DNA of 64,000 nucleotides from CAZZBK01 sp964652155 (GCA_964652155.1 CAZZBK010000003.1:62001-126000); one strand, 5' to 3'. Shown: positions 27,566 to 36,858, counted from the stretch's first letter. The notes: generated by a model from the sequence alone, not told the origin. Numbers and translations: made by a program.

Positions 27566-28036
27566 ATGTCTAACACCTACGAAGGACAACTCGTCGGCGC
27601 GACGCTGCGTTTTGCGATCGTCGTGTCGCGGTACAATGAGTCGATTACCGGCAAGCTGCTCGAGGGGGCGGTTCAGACGCTCGTGCAGCACGGGGTCGCC
27701 GAGGGGGCCATCGACGTGGCCTGGGTGCCGGGTGCCTGGGAGCTCCCGCTCGTTGCCGCGCGGCTGACCGACAGTCGCCGCTATGCCGGGGTGCTCTGCT
27801 TGGGTTGCGTGATCCGCGGCGAGACGACCCACGACCAGCATATCAATCGCGCGGTGAGCAACGAACTGGCCGCGCTGGCCACGCGCAGCGGCGTGCCGGT
27901 GTTGTTCGGCTTGCTGACGTGCGACACGCTCGAACAGGCCATCCATCGCGCCGGTGGCAACGTCGGCCATAAAGGTTGCGAGGCGGCCGAGGCCGCGTTG
28001 CGAATGGCCGACCTGCTGGCCAAATTGCCCTTGTAG
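27566..28036 (+). CDS. ribH: 6,7-dimethyl-8-ribityllumazine synthase
   Basis: At 156 residues it has the normal length for lumazine synthase, which condenses ribulose-derived 3,4-dihydroxy-2-butanone 4-phosphate with 5-amino-6-ribitylaminouracil in riboflavin synthesis. Visible motifs are RYNESIT (substrate binding), VPGAWELPL, and GCVIRGETTHDQHI with the catalytic His. The C-terminal ATLRMADL-type helix closes the fold. No FMN riboswitch was seen upstream; the leader is the heptamer hairpin. In many bacteria nusB follows ribH directly, but here nusB is 3.9 kb downstream. Confidence 0.96.
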   Translation: MSNTYEGQLVGATLRFAIVVSRYNESITGKLLEGAVQTLVQHGVAEGAIDVAWVPGAWELPLVAARLTDSRRYAGVLCLGCVIRGETTHDQHINRAVSNELAALATRSGVPVLFGLLTCDTLEQAIHRAGGNVGHKGCEAAEAALRMADLLAKLPL

Positions 28037-28188
28037 CCGCCGGCGCTACGGGTCCGCAGGGCGGGTCCAAGCCAATCCGCTCGAGGCCCCCGTTCTCGTC
28101 GCGCGTCTCGGGCGTTTGCTCGACTCTCTCGCCTGGGCTATCCTGACGCGGTCCCGCTCGCTCTGCACCCTGCCAACCCCCGGCCGTC

Positions 28189-29484
28189 ATGTCGACCTCC
28201 GCGCCGCACGCGCTCAGCCCCGCACAGCGTTATTTGATTCTGTCGGTCGCCTTTTTGGGCTGGCTGTTCGCCGGGACACAAATGGCCATTCAGCCATTGG
28301 TGAGCCGTTCGTCGACCGTGGCGCTGCTCTGGCCTGAACGAATCCAGAGCGAGTTGACCAAGGACGAGAATAGCCAGGTGCGGGGCTGGTTCGCGTACAA
28401 CAATGCCTCGTTCCTGCTCGGCGCGGCGCTCGGCGGCATGGTGTTCGGCGCGCTTGGCGATCGTTCGGGGCGCGCCCGGGCGATGAGCTTGAGCATCCTG
28501 TGCTACTCGACGTTCACGATGAGTCATTTGCTCTGTCACTCGCCCGAGATGTTCGCGCTCTCGCGCTTCCTGGCGGGCTTGGGGGTCGGCGGCATGTGGC
28601 CCAACGGCATCGCGCTGGCCAGCGAAGCGTTGACGAACATGTCGCGCCCGATGCTCTCGGGCATCTTGGGGACCTCGGCCAACGTGGGCCTGGTGCTGAT
28701 GGGGGTGCTTGCCTACAAGATCGATGTCACGCCGAGCGACTGGCGGTGGTTTATGAACGTGGCGGGTCTGTCGCTGCCGCTGGGGTTCATCTCGCTGGGG
28801 CTGGTGCCCGAGTCGCCACGCTGGCTCTCCGAGGTTGCCGCGCGGCGTGCACAGTCGGACGGCGCGGGGGTGACGCCCGTGCGTGAAGTGTTCGGCCCGG
28901 CTCTATTGACCACGACGCTGTTGGGCATTGTGCTGGGGACGGTGCCGTTGATGGGCGGCTGGGGGAGTGCGAATTGGATGGTCCCCTGGGCCGATCAGGT
29001 ACACGCCTTTAGTGACCCGAAGGCCAAAGCCCTGACCCAAATTGCTCGCAGCGTGGGGGGGACGTTGAGCAGTTTTGTCGGCGGTTGGGTGGCGAGTTGG
29101 CTGGGGCGTCGCACGAGCTACTTTGCGATCAGTTTAGGTGCGTTGATCGTGAGCGAGTTCATCTTCTGCACCCTCGACCCGTTGAACCCGTATTTCTCGA
29201 CGATGGCGTTTGTGCTGGGGATCGTCGGGGGCCTGTACTTTGGCTGGTTGCCGCTGTGCCTACCCGAGTTGTTTCCGACCCGCGTGCGTTCGACGGGGGC
29301 GGGGGTGTCGTTCAATTTTGGCCGCATTGGCAGCGCCTTGGGCATCTTTATCTCGGGTGCGGTGGCCAGCTACTTTGGCAGTGATTATGGCCGGGTGGGT
29401 CAAGTCACGAGCTTGATCTACGTCGTCGGACTGGTCATTGTATTCTTCATGCCCGACACGAGCCGCAAGAACCTCAACGACTGA
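28189..29484 (+). CDS. Major facilitator superfamily transporter
   Basis: This 431-residue protein has about twelve hydrophobic segments. The signature loop between TM2 and TM3 is visible as GALGDRSGRARAM, and the matching one between TM8 and TM9 as GWVASWLGRRTSY. GLGVGGMWPNGIALASEAL fits the sugar/sialate-porter-like branch. The N-terminal stretch before TM1 is short. The substrate cannot be set. It opens a three-gene block (with the VOC and secreted GH-like genes) between ribH and nusB, so a sugar or sugar-acid from the secreted enzyme is a guess. Confidence 0.88.
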   Translation: MSTSAPHALSPAQRYLILSVAFLGWLFAGTQMAIQPLVSRSSTVALLWPERIQSELTKDENSQVRGWFAYNNASFLLGAALGGMVFGALGDRSGRARAMSLSILCYSTFTMSHLLCHSPEMFALSRFLAGLGVGGMWPNGIALASEALTNMSRPMLSGILGTSANVGLVLMGVLAYKIDVTPSDWRWFMNVAGLSLPLGFISLGLVPESPRWLSEVAARRAQSDGAGVTPVREVFGPALLTTTLLGIVLGTVPLMGGWGSANWMVPWADQVHAFSDPKAKALTQIARSVGGTLSSFVGGWVASWLGRRTSYFAISLGALIVSEFIFCTLDPLNPYFSTMAFVLGIVGGLYFGWLPLCLPELFPTRVRSTGAGVSFNFGRIGSALGIFISGAVASYFGSDYGRVGQVTSLIYVVGLVIVFFMPDTSRKNLND

Positions 29485-29496
29485 GCCGCACGCGCC

Positions 29497-29895
29497 ATGA
29501 AAGAGTTCGACCACATCGGCATCATGACGCGCGAGCCACACCGCGGCGAAAGCTGGGTCGAGTTCAGCCGGGTGTGGGTGACGAATCCGCGTGTGCATCC
29601 GCAGCGGATCGAGTACATTCGGCCCGAGGAGTGGCCCGCGGTCGACGGGGCCAATATCGGGCTGTGGAAGCTGTGGCACTTGCCGCACGTGGCGTATCGC
29701 GTCGACGATTTGGAGCAGGCCGTCGGCACGCATGAAGTGGTCTTGGGCCCGTTCGAGCCCGGCGACTTTGGCCGGGTCGTGTTTGTGCATGTGAATGGCA
29801 TCATTGAAGAGTATTTAGAGTACACTCGTCTCGACACCTGGTTTGGTCAACCGACCCCTTGGCAGCAAGCGCTGCCGCCGGAGAACAGAATATGA
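29497..29895 (+). CDS. VOC (glyoxalase/bleomycin-resistance-like) superfamily protein
   Basis: This 132-residue protein starts 12 bp after the MFS gene. It shows the beta-alpha-beta-beta-beta fold pattern: FDHIGIMT at the start, PHVAYRVDDLEQAV in the second half and GIIEEYLEYT near the end. Likely metal ligands are His6, the His of PHVAYRV and a late Glu. The reaction is unknown. The stop overlaps the ATG of the next gene (ATGA), which points to co-translation with the secreted protein. Confidence 0.75.
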   Translation: MKEFDHIGIMTREPHRGESWVEFSRVWVTNPRVHPQRIEYIRPEEWPAVDGANIGLWKLWHLPHVAYRVDDLEQAVGTHEVVLGPFEPGDFGRVVFVHVNGIIEEYLEYTRLDTWFGQPTPWQQALPPENRI

Positions 29896-31736
29896 ATCGC
29901 TTGTTTCGCTCGTTGTTTGTTATCGCCGCGCTCGTCACATTCTCGCAGAGCGCGACTCGGTCTGCCGAGGCTCAGCGAACTGAGTTTACGCGGATGGTCG
30001 CCCACTGGGCCGAATATGGCGACCCCGAGTACCTGTCGTTCATCGACGAGGCGAAGCCCGACGTGGCCCAGATTGGCTTTTACGGCGCGCACTTTTGGAG
30101 CATCGCGCACACGCCGGCCTACAAGGGCTACCCGGCCCATTTTCCCGTGCAAGGCCTGAACGAGTGCGGTCTGTGGTTCGAGAAGATGAACCGCTCGCTG
30201 CATGCCCGCAACGTGAAAGTCGTCGGGCACTTCAACACGAAGTTCCTGGTAGGCGACCTTGACGGACCTGAAGGCCCGCGCGGATTCTTCAAGTTCTATC
30301 GCGATTTGTGGAACGAGCGCGAATTGGGCAAAAAACCGGTCGCCGACCCACTGGAGTTCCTCGAGGTCGACGTGAATGGCAAGCCGATCGCGAACAATTC
30401 CTACAGCATCGGCGGCATGAAGGAGTACTGGGCTTGCCTGAATAACCCCCATTGGCGCACGGTGCTCAAGGCTTGGGTCAAGCGTGCCGTCGATCGCGGG
30501 GTCGATGGCCTGATCGCCAATTACTTCTACCGCCACGACTGCCACTGCCAACATTGCCAGCGCGGCTTCCGCGCATACCTCAGCGAGCGTTACCAGAGCG
30601 AACAGCTCAAAACGCAATTCGCAATCGACAACCTCGAAACGCACAAGTTCAGCGAGATCGTCGCCTGGCACAAGCCGGACGAGTCGACCCCGCTGCGTCG
30701 CGAAATGCTCCGGTACTCGCAGATCGCCAATAAGCGGGCGTTCGATGAAGTGCTTGTCGAGTACGGTCGCTCGCTCAAGCCGGGTTTCATCGTCGCCCAA
30801 TGGGACCATCTGAGCAATTTCTCGGCCATCAATGGTGACGAGCGTTGCCTGCTCCCCTCGGACCTGTGGGGCAAAGACGAAGATTATCTCTGGTACAGCA
30901 GCGGTGCGTCGGCCGTGTACACCGATCTGAAGGAGGGCTTCCTCGGCGACCTCACGTTGCAGTGTCGGTACATTCGCGGCACGTTCGACGACAAGCCCTT
31001 TACGCTCGGCAAGTACGAACACACCCGCGTTCGCGCGGCGATTGCCGAGATGGCGGCCAACGGCGGCGCGCCGATGGGCTTCTACACCCGGTTCACCGAC
31101 CCCGCCTCGCGAGAAGAGATCGTCCGCTATTACAGCTACCTGCATCGTTACGACGAGCTGTACCGCGCCAACGCGCCGCACTCGGAGATCGTGCTGCTCT
31201 TTCCTCGCAGTTCGATCCACCAAGGCAACCTGGAGCCGTTGAACCGCTTCCGCCAGTTGGGGCGCAAACTGCTCGACGAGCACGTGCTGTTCGACGTGAT
31301 TCCGGACGAGACGATCACGGCTGAGCAGCGGGCGAAGTACCTCGCGGTGGTCGATCCGAACCAAGTCGACAGCGTCGATCCGAGCGCGTGGGCCGACATT
31401 AGTCGCTTTGCGGTGCCGCAGACGGTGCGGGTCGCGGCCAGCGTGCCGCGCGGACTCGACGAGTTGACCGTGCATTTTGTGAACTACAACCGCATCGAGC
31501 CGCCGCAGCCCAAGAGCGCCGGGGGCGGGATCTTGGACGAGAAACCGATCGTGGCGCGCGATTTGAGCGCCGACCTTGTGGTTCCCGCCGGACGCAAGGT
31601 GGTCAAGATCGAGTGGCACACGCCCGAGACGCAAATGCCCAAGGATCTGAAGTTCAAGCAGGTCAAGTCGCGGGTGCAGTTTGTGGTCCCCGAGGCGCTC
31701 GTCTACGCCGTGGCCCGCGTGTACTTTGGCAAATAA
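29892..31736 (+). CDS. Secreted glycoside-hydrolase-like TIM-barrel protein
   Basis: The protein has 614 residues from ATG 29892. It has a signal peptide (LFRSLFVIAALVTFSQSATRS). The central part resembles hypothetical glycosyl hydrolase families related to GH42/GHL6: a barrel with DGLIANYFYRHDCHCQHC, where the paired Cys-x-Cys-x2-Cys motif may bind zinc, and later a segment on reading the past barrel strands (GFIVAQWDHLSNFS). The C-terminal 150 residues look like a trimerisation/beta-sandwich part (ELTVHFVNYNRIE). Catalytic residues are not assigned. Together with the MFS and VOC genes it may serve sugar scavenging. Confidence 0.65.
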   Translation: MNRLFRSLFVIAALVTFSQSATRSAEAQRTEFTRMVAHWAEYGDPEYLSFIDEAKPDVAQIGFYGAHFWSIAHTPAYKGYPAHFPVQGLNECGLWFEKMNRSLHARNVKVVGHFNTKFLVGDLDGPEGPRGFFKFYRDLWNERELGKKPVADPLEFLEVDVNGKPIANNSYSIGGMKEYWACLNNPHWRTVLKAWVKRAVDRGVDGLIANYFYRHDCHCQHCQRGFRAYLSERYQSEQLKTQFAIDNLETHKFSEIVAWHKPDESTPLRREMLRYSQIANKRAFDEVLVEYGRSLKPGFIVAQWDHLSNFSAINGDERCLLPSDLWGKDEDYLWYSSGASAVYTDLKEGFLGDLTLQCRYIRGTFDDKPFTLGKYEHTRVRAAIAEMAANGGAPMGFYTRFTDPASREEIVRYYSYLHRYDELYRANAPHSEIVLLFPRSSIHQGNLEPLNRFRQLGRKLLDEHVLFDVIPDETITAEQRAKYLAVVDPNQVDSVDPSAWADISRFAVPQTVRVAASVPRGLDELTVHFVNYNRIEPPQPKSAGGGILDEKPIVARDLSADLVVPAGRKVVKIEWHTPETQMPKDLKFKQVKSRVQFVVPEALVYAVARVYFGK

Positions 31737-31976
31737 CCCGATGCCCGCCGCCGGCTTGCTCCGTTGGCCCAAGTTGAGTGGATGCTGACGCCGACGCGCG
31801 GCGCGGGTCGCGATCGACCGCGGGGAGCCTGAGCCGAACCGAGTTCAATCCGCCGTTGAACGGAGGATCCCTCACCTGCGAGGCATTTGCTTCGCGGGTC
31901 GTTTCGGTTACGCTGGCCGCGTAGCGCTGGTTGACCGCCCTAGCTTCCCACCCCGTTCATCGTCCCCGATAGGCCT

Positions 31977-32408
31977 ATGTCGCGTCGTAGTCGAGCCCGA
32001 GAGATCGCCTTGCAGGTCCTGTTTCAGGACGACCTCAACGCCGGTCACGATCCGGGTCAAGCGGACCGTTTTTTGCAGGATCGGCTGCGATTGCCCGAAC
32101 TCATCGAGTTCGCGCGATCGCTGGTGGCCGGCGTGCGTCGCAATCGGGACGAGCTCGACACGCTGCTGCGTCAGACGGCCGAGCATTGGGGGCTGGAGCG
32201 GATGGCGACGACCGACCGGAACGTGCTGCGGATCGGAGCGTTCGAGATCATGTACACCGACACGCCGGGGCCGGTGGCGATCAACGAAGGGGTCGAGTTG
32301 GCCAAGCGTTATGGCGCTGGGCAGTCGTCGCAATTCGTCAACGGCATCCTCGACCGGCTCTTGACGTTGCGCGGCCAGCGTGGAGATAGTGCGACCCAAG
32401 CCAAGTAG
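31977..32408 (+). CDS. nusB: Transcription antitermination factor NusB
   Basis: This 143-residue all-helical protein matches NusB: the start SRRSRAREIALQVLFQ, the middle RDELDTLLRQTAEHW, and the conserved AMTERNVLRIG-like stretch (ATTDRNVLRIGAFE) followed by INEGVELAKRYG and FVNGILDRL. NusB binds boxA RNA with NusE (S10) in rRNA antitermination. It is separated from ribH, its usual neighbour, by three unrelated genes, and ftsY follows after 107 bp. Confidence 0.95.
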   Translation: MSRRSRAREIALQVLFQDDLNAGHDPGQADRFLQDRLRLPELIEFARSLVAGVRRNRDELDTLLRQTAEHWGLERMATTDRNVLRIGAFEIMYTDTPGPVAINEGVELAKRYGAGQSSQFVNGILDRLLTLRGQRGDSATQAK

Positions 32409-32515
32409 CGTCCCATGCCCATGAGCTTGGCCGATCCCGATTTGATGGCCCCGTGCGTCGGGCACTTGCTTCCCAGGCACCCATCCCTCTGAATTAACGA
32501 AGTGAACGACAGCTT

Positions 32516-33436
32516 ATGGGGTTCTTTCAGAAACTAAAGGCCGGCTTGCAGAAGACCGCCCGGCTGTTGCAGACCGACGTCCGCGACTTGTTCAAGTCGC
32601 AAGGCCGGCTGATCGATGATGCGTTCCTGGAAGAGCTCAACGCCGTGTTGGTCAAAACCGACATGGGGGTCGTCACTGCCCAGGAGATCGTCGAAGAATT
32701 GCGCAGCAACGAGCGCGGCCGGGTGCTCGAGATGCGCGACCTGATCGAGCGGGTCAAGACCAAGCTGCGCGCCGTGATGGCCCAGAGCGAAACACCCATT
32801 GAGTTCGCGGCCCAGGGGCCAACGGTCATCATGGTCTGCGGCGTTAACGGGGCGGGCAAAACCACGTCGATCGCCAAGCTCACCCGGTTGCTCGTGGGTC
32901 AGCAGAAACGGGTCATCCTCGGCGCGGCCGACACCTTTCGCGCCGCGGCGGTTGAGCAACTTACCGTTTGGGCCCAACGCCTGGGGGCCGAGATCGTCAC
33001 CGGCCCCTCGGGCAGCGACCCCGCCAGCGTCGCCCATCGCGCCGTGGCACGGGCCTTGGAGACCGGTGCCGACGTCTGCATCGTCGACACGGCTGGTCGG
33101 CTGCAAACGCAGCAAAATCTGATGCTCGAATTGACCAAGATTCGCCGCGTGATCAGCAAGCAGATCGCCGACGCGCCGCACGAAACGCTGCTCGTGTTGG
33201 ACGCCACGACCGGCCAAAATGGCGTGAGCCAGGCCAAGCACTTTACCGAGGCGGTGCAGTGTTCGGGGATTGTGCTCGCCAAGGTCGACGGCACGGCCAA
33301 AGGGGGCGTCGTGGTCGCCATTCGGCAGTCGGTCGGGCTACCCGTCAAGTACCTGGGTATTGGCGAAGGGGCGGACGATCTCGCGCTCTTTAATGCCGAC
33401 GAGTTCGTGGATGCGATGTTTGCCGACGCCGCCTAG
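32516..33436 (+). CDS. ftsY: Signal recognition particle receptor FtsY
   Basis: At 306 residues it is the compact NG-domain form of FtsY without the long acidic A domain. The N domain is at about 1-90 (GFFQKLKAGLQKT at the start). The G domain has the P-loop GVNGAGKTTS near 106, the DTFRAAAVEQL motif, DTAGRLQ near 190, and the closing TKVDGTAKGG-like stretch (AKVDGTAKGGV) with GIGEGADDL. It docks SRP-ribosome complexes to the inner membrane. The start ATG at 32516 gives the usual N-terminus. Confidence 0.95.
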   Translation: MGFFQKLKAGLQKTARLLQTDVRDLFKSQGRLIDDAFLEELNAVLVKTDMGVVTAQEIVEELRSNERGRVLEMRDLIERVKTKLRAVMAQSETPIEFAAQGPTVIMVCGVNGAGKTTSIAKLTRLLVGQQKRVILGAADTFRAAAVEQLTVWAQRLGAEIVTGPSGSDPASVAHRAVARALETGADVCIVDTAGRLQTQQNLMLELTKIRRVISKQIADAPHETLLVLDATTGQNGVSQAKHFTEAVQCSGIVLAKVDGTAKGGVVVAIRQSVGLPVKYLGIGEGADDLALFNADEFVDAMFADAA

Positions 33437-33764
33437 CGCCGCCCCGGTGCTAGCTGCATTTCTTTTTCGTCGGCAGCTTGAAAAACTTGTGCTGTGTGCC
33501 TGCTGGGCAGCCGTGAAGTTTTCGTGACCCGCAAACCTTAACAGCTCGCACCCCGTTAGGGGTGTACCATCTTGTCTTTGCGTGCGTTGCGTATCAATCG
33601 TGACGAGTTGGGGTTCCGATATCCGTTTATAGCCACCAAGCCGTATTTGCGGCGCTGTTGGTTCTCGGCAAGCGTTTTACGCACGAGCGATGTGCCTGAG
33701 GTGTTGGCGGACACAAGGCTATACCGTTTTTTAATGTATTGTCCCACGATATGGAGATCGGACA
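33437..33764. other. 328-bp intergenic region before porin gene
   Basis: No ORF in it is convincing. A short hairpin CACCCC-GTTA-GGGGTG lies at 33549-33564 without a T run. Close to the porin start is an inverted repeat that includes the start codon (33738-33766). A promoter could not be placed with confidence. Confidence 0.5.
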
Positions 33765-33766
33765 AT
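33738..33766 (+). promoter_or_regulatory. Inverted repeat that could mask the porin start codon
   Basis: ATTGTCC (33738-33744) and GGACAAT (33760-33766) are perfect reverse complements. The second arm includes the first two bases of the ATG at 33765, and the SD-like GGAG (33753-33756) lies in the loop. This mRNA hairpin could reduce translation initiation. Only the sequence symmetry is observed. Confidence 0.4.
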
Positions 33767-35336
33767 GAAACTCACGAAGCTGGCAATTGCTGCGGCGGTC
33801 GCCGGGCTGATGGCGGGTCACTCCGCGTATGCCCAGGAACGCGTGCAGCGTAGCCTGAATAGCGAAACGGGCTTGAACGAGCCCGGCATGCGCTACTCGT
33901 CCTACGTCAACAGTTACGATCAGGCCGAACCGCCGTCCCCCAGCGATGCTGGCCCGGTGGCCGCGGCCGAGGAAGCCGGTCCCGGCTACAAGCAGCACAA
34001 GGGCCTCTTCGGCCGTTGCCTCTGCTGCCCCGAGGTCGAGGCCCCCGATGAAGTCTGCATGCCGTTCTGTCAGAAGTGGTTCCAATGCTGTGGCGATGAA
34101 CTGCCGATGACGCGGTTCTTCCATCGCCAATGCAACCCCCACAAGTTCGACGGCTACATCAATGCCGGCTACGTGTTTAACCCGTACCGTCCTGCCGACA
34201 AGTTCAACGGTCCGTACAATTGGATGGACCGGGCCAACGAAGGCAACTTGCAGGAAATGTATTTGAACCTGCACAAGGACGTCAACACCGGCGGCGACGG
34301 CTGGGACTGGGGCTACCAGGCCACCTCGGTGTACGGCACCAACTCGCGGTTCATCACCGCCGCTGGGCTTGAAGACCGCATCAACAAGAGCTCGCCGTTC
34401 TACGGCTTGGCGTTCCCCAATCTCAACGCCCAGATCGGGTACAACGATCTCAAGGTGACCGTCGGCCACTTTGTTTCGCCGGTCGGTTACTACACCGTCG
34501 GTCAAGGGAATAACTTCTTCAGCCATATTCCTTACACCTATCAATATGGCGAACTGTTCACCCAGACCGGCCTGATGGCCCAGTACCAAATGACCGACGA
34601 CGTCAATGTCGGCGTTGGTTTCTCGTATGGTTGGGATAACTTCGACCACACGTGGAACAAAACCACTGCTCCGTTCTGGTTGATGACCCGCAACAACCTG
34701 CTCAAGTGCGGCGACTCACTGGCAGTGTTCGGTATGTACAGCCAGGAACCCAGCTTGGGTGGTGGTGCTGATCCCAACGCGGCCGTCCGCTACGGTATCA
34801 ACGTCTCGCCGTTCACGCCTCGGTACCTGCAATCGATGGTCTACAGCCGGCCCATCACCGAGCGGCTCAACTACGTGTTCCAAAGCGACTTTGGCACGCA
34901 GCAGAACGCTTTCGGCACCGGCACGCGTACGGCCAACTGGTTCGGCATGAACCAGTACTGGTACTACAAGGTTAACAACTGCTGGTCGTACGGCCTGAAC
35001 GCCGAATGGTTCCGCGATGATGGCGGTTTCCGTGTCGGCGGCTTCTTGCCGAACATCCCCAACAACAACAACGGCGGACCGACGATGACTCGCGGTCTCG
35101 ACGTGGCTCGCAGTGGATTTGACGGCACGTTCTACCGCATTGCGGGCGGCGTGAACTACAAGCCGCACCCGAATATCCTGCTGCGGTCGTCGTTGGTCTG
35201 GGATTGGTATAGCGGTCCGATTGGCCCCAACGCGGTGGGTGCCAACGGCCTGCCGGCGACCCACCCGTTCCTCAACGGTCACAATCCTAGCCGCACCCAG
35301 ATTGTCAACGCCTTGGATCTCGTCTACTACTTCTAA
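33765..35336 (+). CDS. Outer-membrane beta-barrel porin (BBP2/OmpL-like)
   Basis: This 523-residue protein has a clear signal peptide (KLTKLAIAAAVAGLMAGHSAYAQ). A Cys-rich segment follows (GRCLCCPEVE, CMPFC, FQCC), and then a long region of alternating strands rich in Gly, Asn, Tyr and Trp. Examples are GHFVSPVGYYTVGQ and VGVGFSYGWDNFDHTW. It ends in a terminal strand closing with Phe (NALDLVYYF), the outer-membrane sorting signal. It belongs to the putative beta-barrel porin-2 type. Codon choice is more biased to strong codons (CAAC, TTCC) than in neighbours, which fits high expression. A strong terminator follows. Confidence 0.88.
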   Translation: MKLTKLAIAAAVAGLMAGHSAYAQERVQRSLNSETGLNEPGMRYSSYVNSYDQAEPPSPSDAGPVAAAEEAGPGYKQHKGLFGRCLCCPEVEAPDEVCMPFCQKWFQCCGDELPMTRFFHRQCNPHKFDGYINAGYVFNPYRPADKFNGPYNWMDRANEGNLQEMYLNLHKDVNTGGDGWDWGYQATSVYGTNSRFITAAGLEDRINKSSPFYGLAFPNLNAQIGYNDLKVTVGHFVSPVGYYTVGQGNNFFSHIPYTYQYGELFTQTGLMAQYQMTDDVNVGVGFSYGWDNFDHTWNKTTAPFWLMTRNNLLKCGDSLAVFGMYSQEPSLGGGADPNAAVRYGINVSPFTPRYLQSMVYSRPITERLNYVFQSDFGTQQNAFGTGTRTANWFGMNQYWYYKVNNCWSYGLNAEWFRDDGGFRVGGFLPNIPNNNNGGPTMTRGLDVARSGFDGTFYRIAGGVNYKPHPNILLRSSLVWDWYSGPIGPNAVGANGLPATHPFLNGHNPSRTQIVNALDLVYYF

Positions 35337-35378
35337 TCGAAGTCGTACGATTCCAAGCGTTCACACTGAGAATGTCTC

Positions 35379-35416
35379 AGCCCGTCGTCGGAACACCACC
35401 GACGACGGGCTTTTTT
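35379..35416 (+). terminator. Rho-independent terminator of the porin gene
   Basis: AGCCCGTCGTCGG (35379-35391) pairs perfectly with CCGACGACGGGCT (35399-35411), a 13-bp stem with a 7-nt loop, followed by a run of T. It lies 42 bp after the porin stop. Confidence 0.95.
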
Positions 35417-35535
35417 CGTAGCTGCGGACGCTCGCTCGAAAAGCGCTTCTCCCAGCGAGAGCCCGTCATGGCCAACGTCTCCCCGATGCTGCCTTCCTGC
35501 TCACTTTTGTGTCGCTTTGCGATCTTTGCGGCCCA

Positions 35536-36666
35536 TTAATTGTTCTTGCTCGGCTTCACACAATACGCCAGCGCCAATAGCGCGTAACCGGTCACCAGAT
35601 TCGCGTCCCCTTCCATCCACCGCGCGTTCTCGTTGGTCCACGCGCCGTCGGATCGCTGCCGCTTGACCAGTTCGGCGGCCAACTCGTCGCGCCAACGATG
35701 CGTGACTCCGGCCGCGTCGACGAACGTCTCTTGCCCCAGCGCGTCGAGCGCCTTGGCAAACGTGTTGTAGTAGTAATACAGCCCCGAGTCCCCCATGCCC
35801 GGATTGCTATCGAGCGCGTAGTTCTTCTTGAGCCACGCGAGCGCCGCCTTGACGCGCGGATCGTTCGGTCCCACACCGGCATAGATCATGCTCTTGAGCC
35901 CCGCGTAGGTCATCGAGGCATACGACCGCAAGCCGCCGTTGTCGGTCAAGCCCGCCTGACTGCTGCCCCCCGCGGCCGGTGTGTAGTAAAAACCACCGTC
36001 GGGGTTCTTGGCTGGGAACTCAGTCGTGTTGTGCTCGCTCTCCAAATTCTGGCAGCGCGACACGAACAGCAGCGCCTTCTGGATCGCCGGATCGTCAGGT
36101 CCGTTCCCCAGCGACTTGAGCGCGTCGAGCATGAAGGTGGTGTTCGACAAATCGGGCCGCTTGCTCTTGCCGTAGCCCGCCCCACCAAAGTTCGGACTCG
36201 TCCGCTCGTGCCCTTCGTCTTCGTCCCATTGCAGCGACTTGACGAACCTCTCGGCTTTCTTGAGCAGCGGCGTGTAGCGGCCGTCCTTGTTGGCCTCGCT
36301 GAAGGCCAGCACGGCCAGGCAGGTCTCGTAGTTGCGGTGCGCTGAGTCAGTCTGATAAATGCCGCCATCCTCGCGAACAAAGCCTTCGAGATACTTGAGG
36401 CTCTTGGCGATGAAGGGCTCCTGAGCTGACCGGCCATGCCGCAGAATGGCCGCCGTCACGAGCGCCGTCACGGCCGGCCCCGTCGCCTTGGTAAACGACC
36501 CGTCGTCGGCCTGGCCTTGGGTCCGCAGATACTCGATGGCTCGAATCACCGCTTGTTCCCGCTCGACAGAAGACGGCGCCGCGCCCCACGCGCCGCGCAC
36601 CTGGGTGGCCACGCCGAGCGCCACGGCCGAGCCGAGCCATTGTCGGCGATTCAATGAGTCACGCAT
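35536..36666 (-). CDS. Tat-exported prenyltransferase/squalene-cyclase-repeat protein
   Basis: The protein has 376 residues from ATG 36666. This start gives a Tat-type signal (NRRQWLGSAVALGVATQ); the longer frame to 36720 does not. The mature part consists of alpha/alpha-toroid repeats of the prenyltransferase/squalene oxidase type, with units such as DGSFTKATGPAVTALVTAAI, DGGIYQTDSAHRNYETCLAV and DGGFYYTPAAGG. A cyclase DxDD motif is not seen, so an enzymatic role is doubtful. Similar exported proteins are common in planctomycetes with unknown function. Confidence 0.82.
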   Translation of the reverse strand: MRDSLNRRQWLGSAVALGVATQVRGAWGAAPSSVEREQAVIRAIEYLRTQGQADDGSFTKATGPAVTALVTAAILRHGRSAQEPFIAKSLKYLEGFVREDGGIYQTDSAHRNYETCLAVLAFSEANKDGRYTPLLKKAERFVKSLQWDEDEGHERTSPNFGGAGYGKSKRPDLSNTTFMLDALKSLGNGPDDPAIQKALLFVSRCQNLESEHNTTEFPAKNPDGGFYYTPAAGGSSQAGLTDNGGLRSYASMTYAGLKSMIYAGVGPNDPRVKAALAWLKKNYALDSNPGMGDSGLYYYYNTFAKALDALGQETFVDAAGVTHRWRDELAAELVKRQRSDGAWTNENARWMEGDANLVTGYALLALAYCVKPSKNN

Positions 36667-36760
36667 GATGATCGACCTCAGGGGAAAGCTAGAGTTCAAA
36701 CGGAAAGCCGAGCAGAGCAAATCGCGCGCCCCGAGTCCGGTACGCTCCGCCCGCTGGAAT

Positions 36761-36766
36761 ATTATA
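36761..36766 (-). promoter_or_regulatory. Possible -10 element (TATAAT) for the prenyltransferase-repeat gene
   Basis: On the minus strand the sequence reads GGTAGTATAATATTCC, a perfect TATAAT about 95 bases upstream of the start at 36666. No good -35 hexamer is found at 16-18 bp, so the call is weak. Confidence 0.35.
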
Positions 36767-36858
36767 CTACCAGGGTGAACGTCGCAGCCACGGGGTGTCG
36801 AACGAATCGCCAGTGGGTGTCACAAGCATCGACAGTGCCCTGCAAGATCATCTGATCT

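Noticed and set aside
29847..31772. 641-residue open frame on the minus strand opposite the secreted GH-like gene
   Set aside because: The sense frame has a signal peptide and domain-like motifs. The antisense protein has no recognisable motif and is rich in His/Arg/Val/Leu, typical for the complement of GC-rich codons.
33549..33564. Hairpin CACCCC-GTTA-GGGGTG as ftsY terminator
   Set aside because: It has only a 6-bp stem, no T run, and lies 110 bp after the stop; too weak to list as a terminator.
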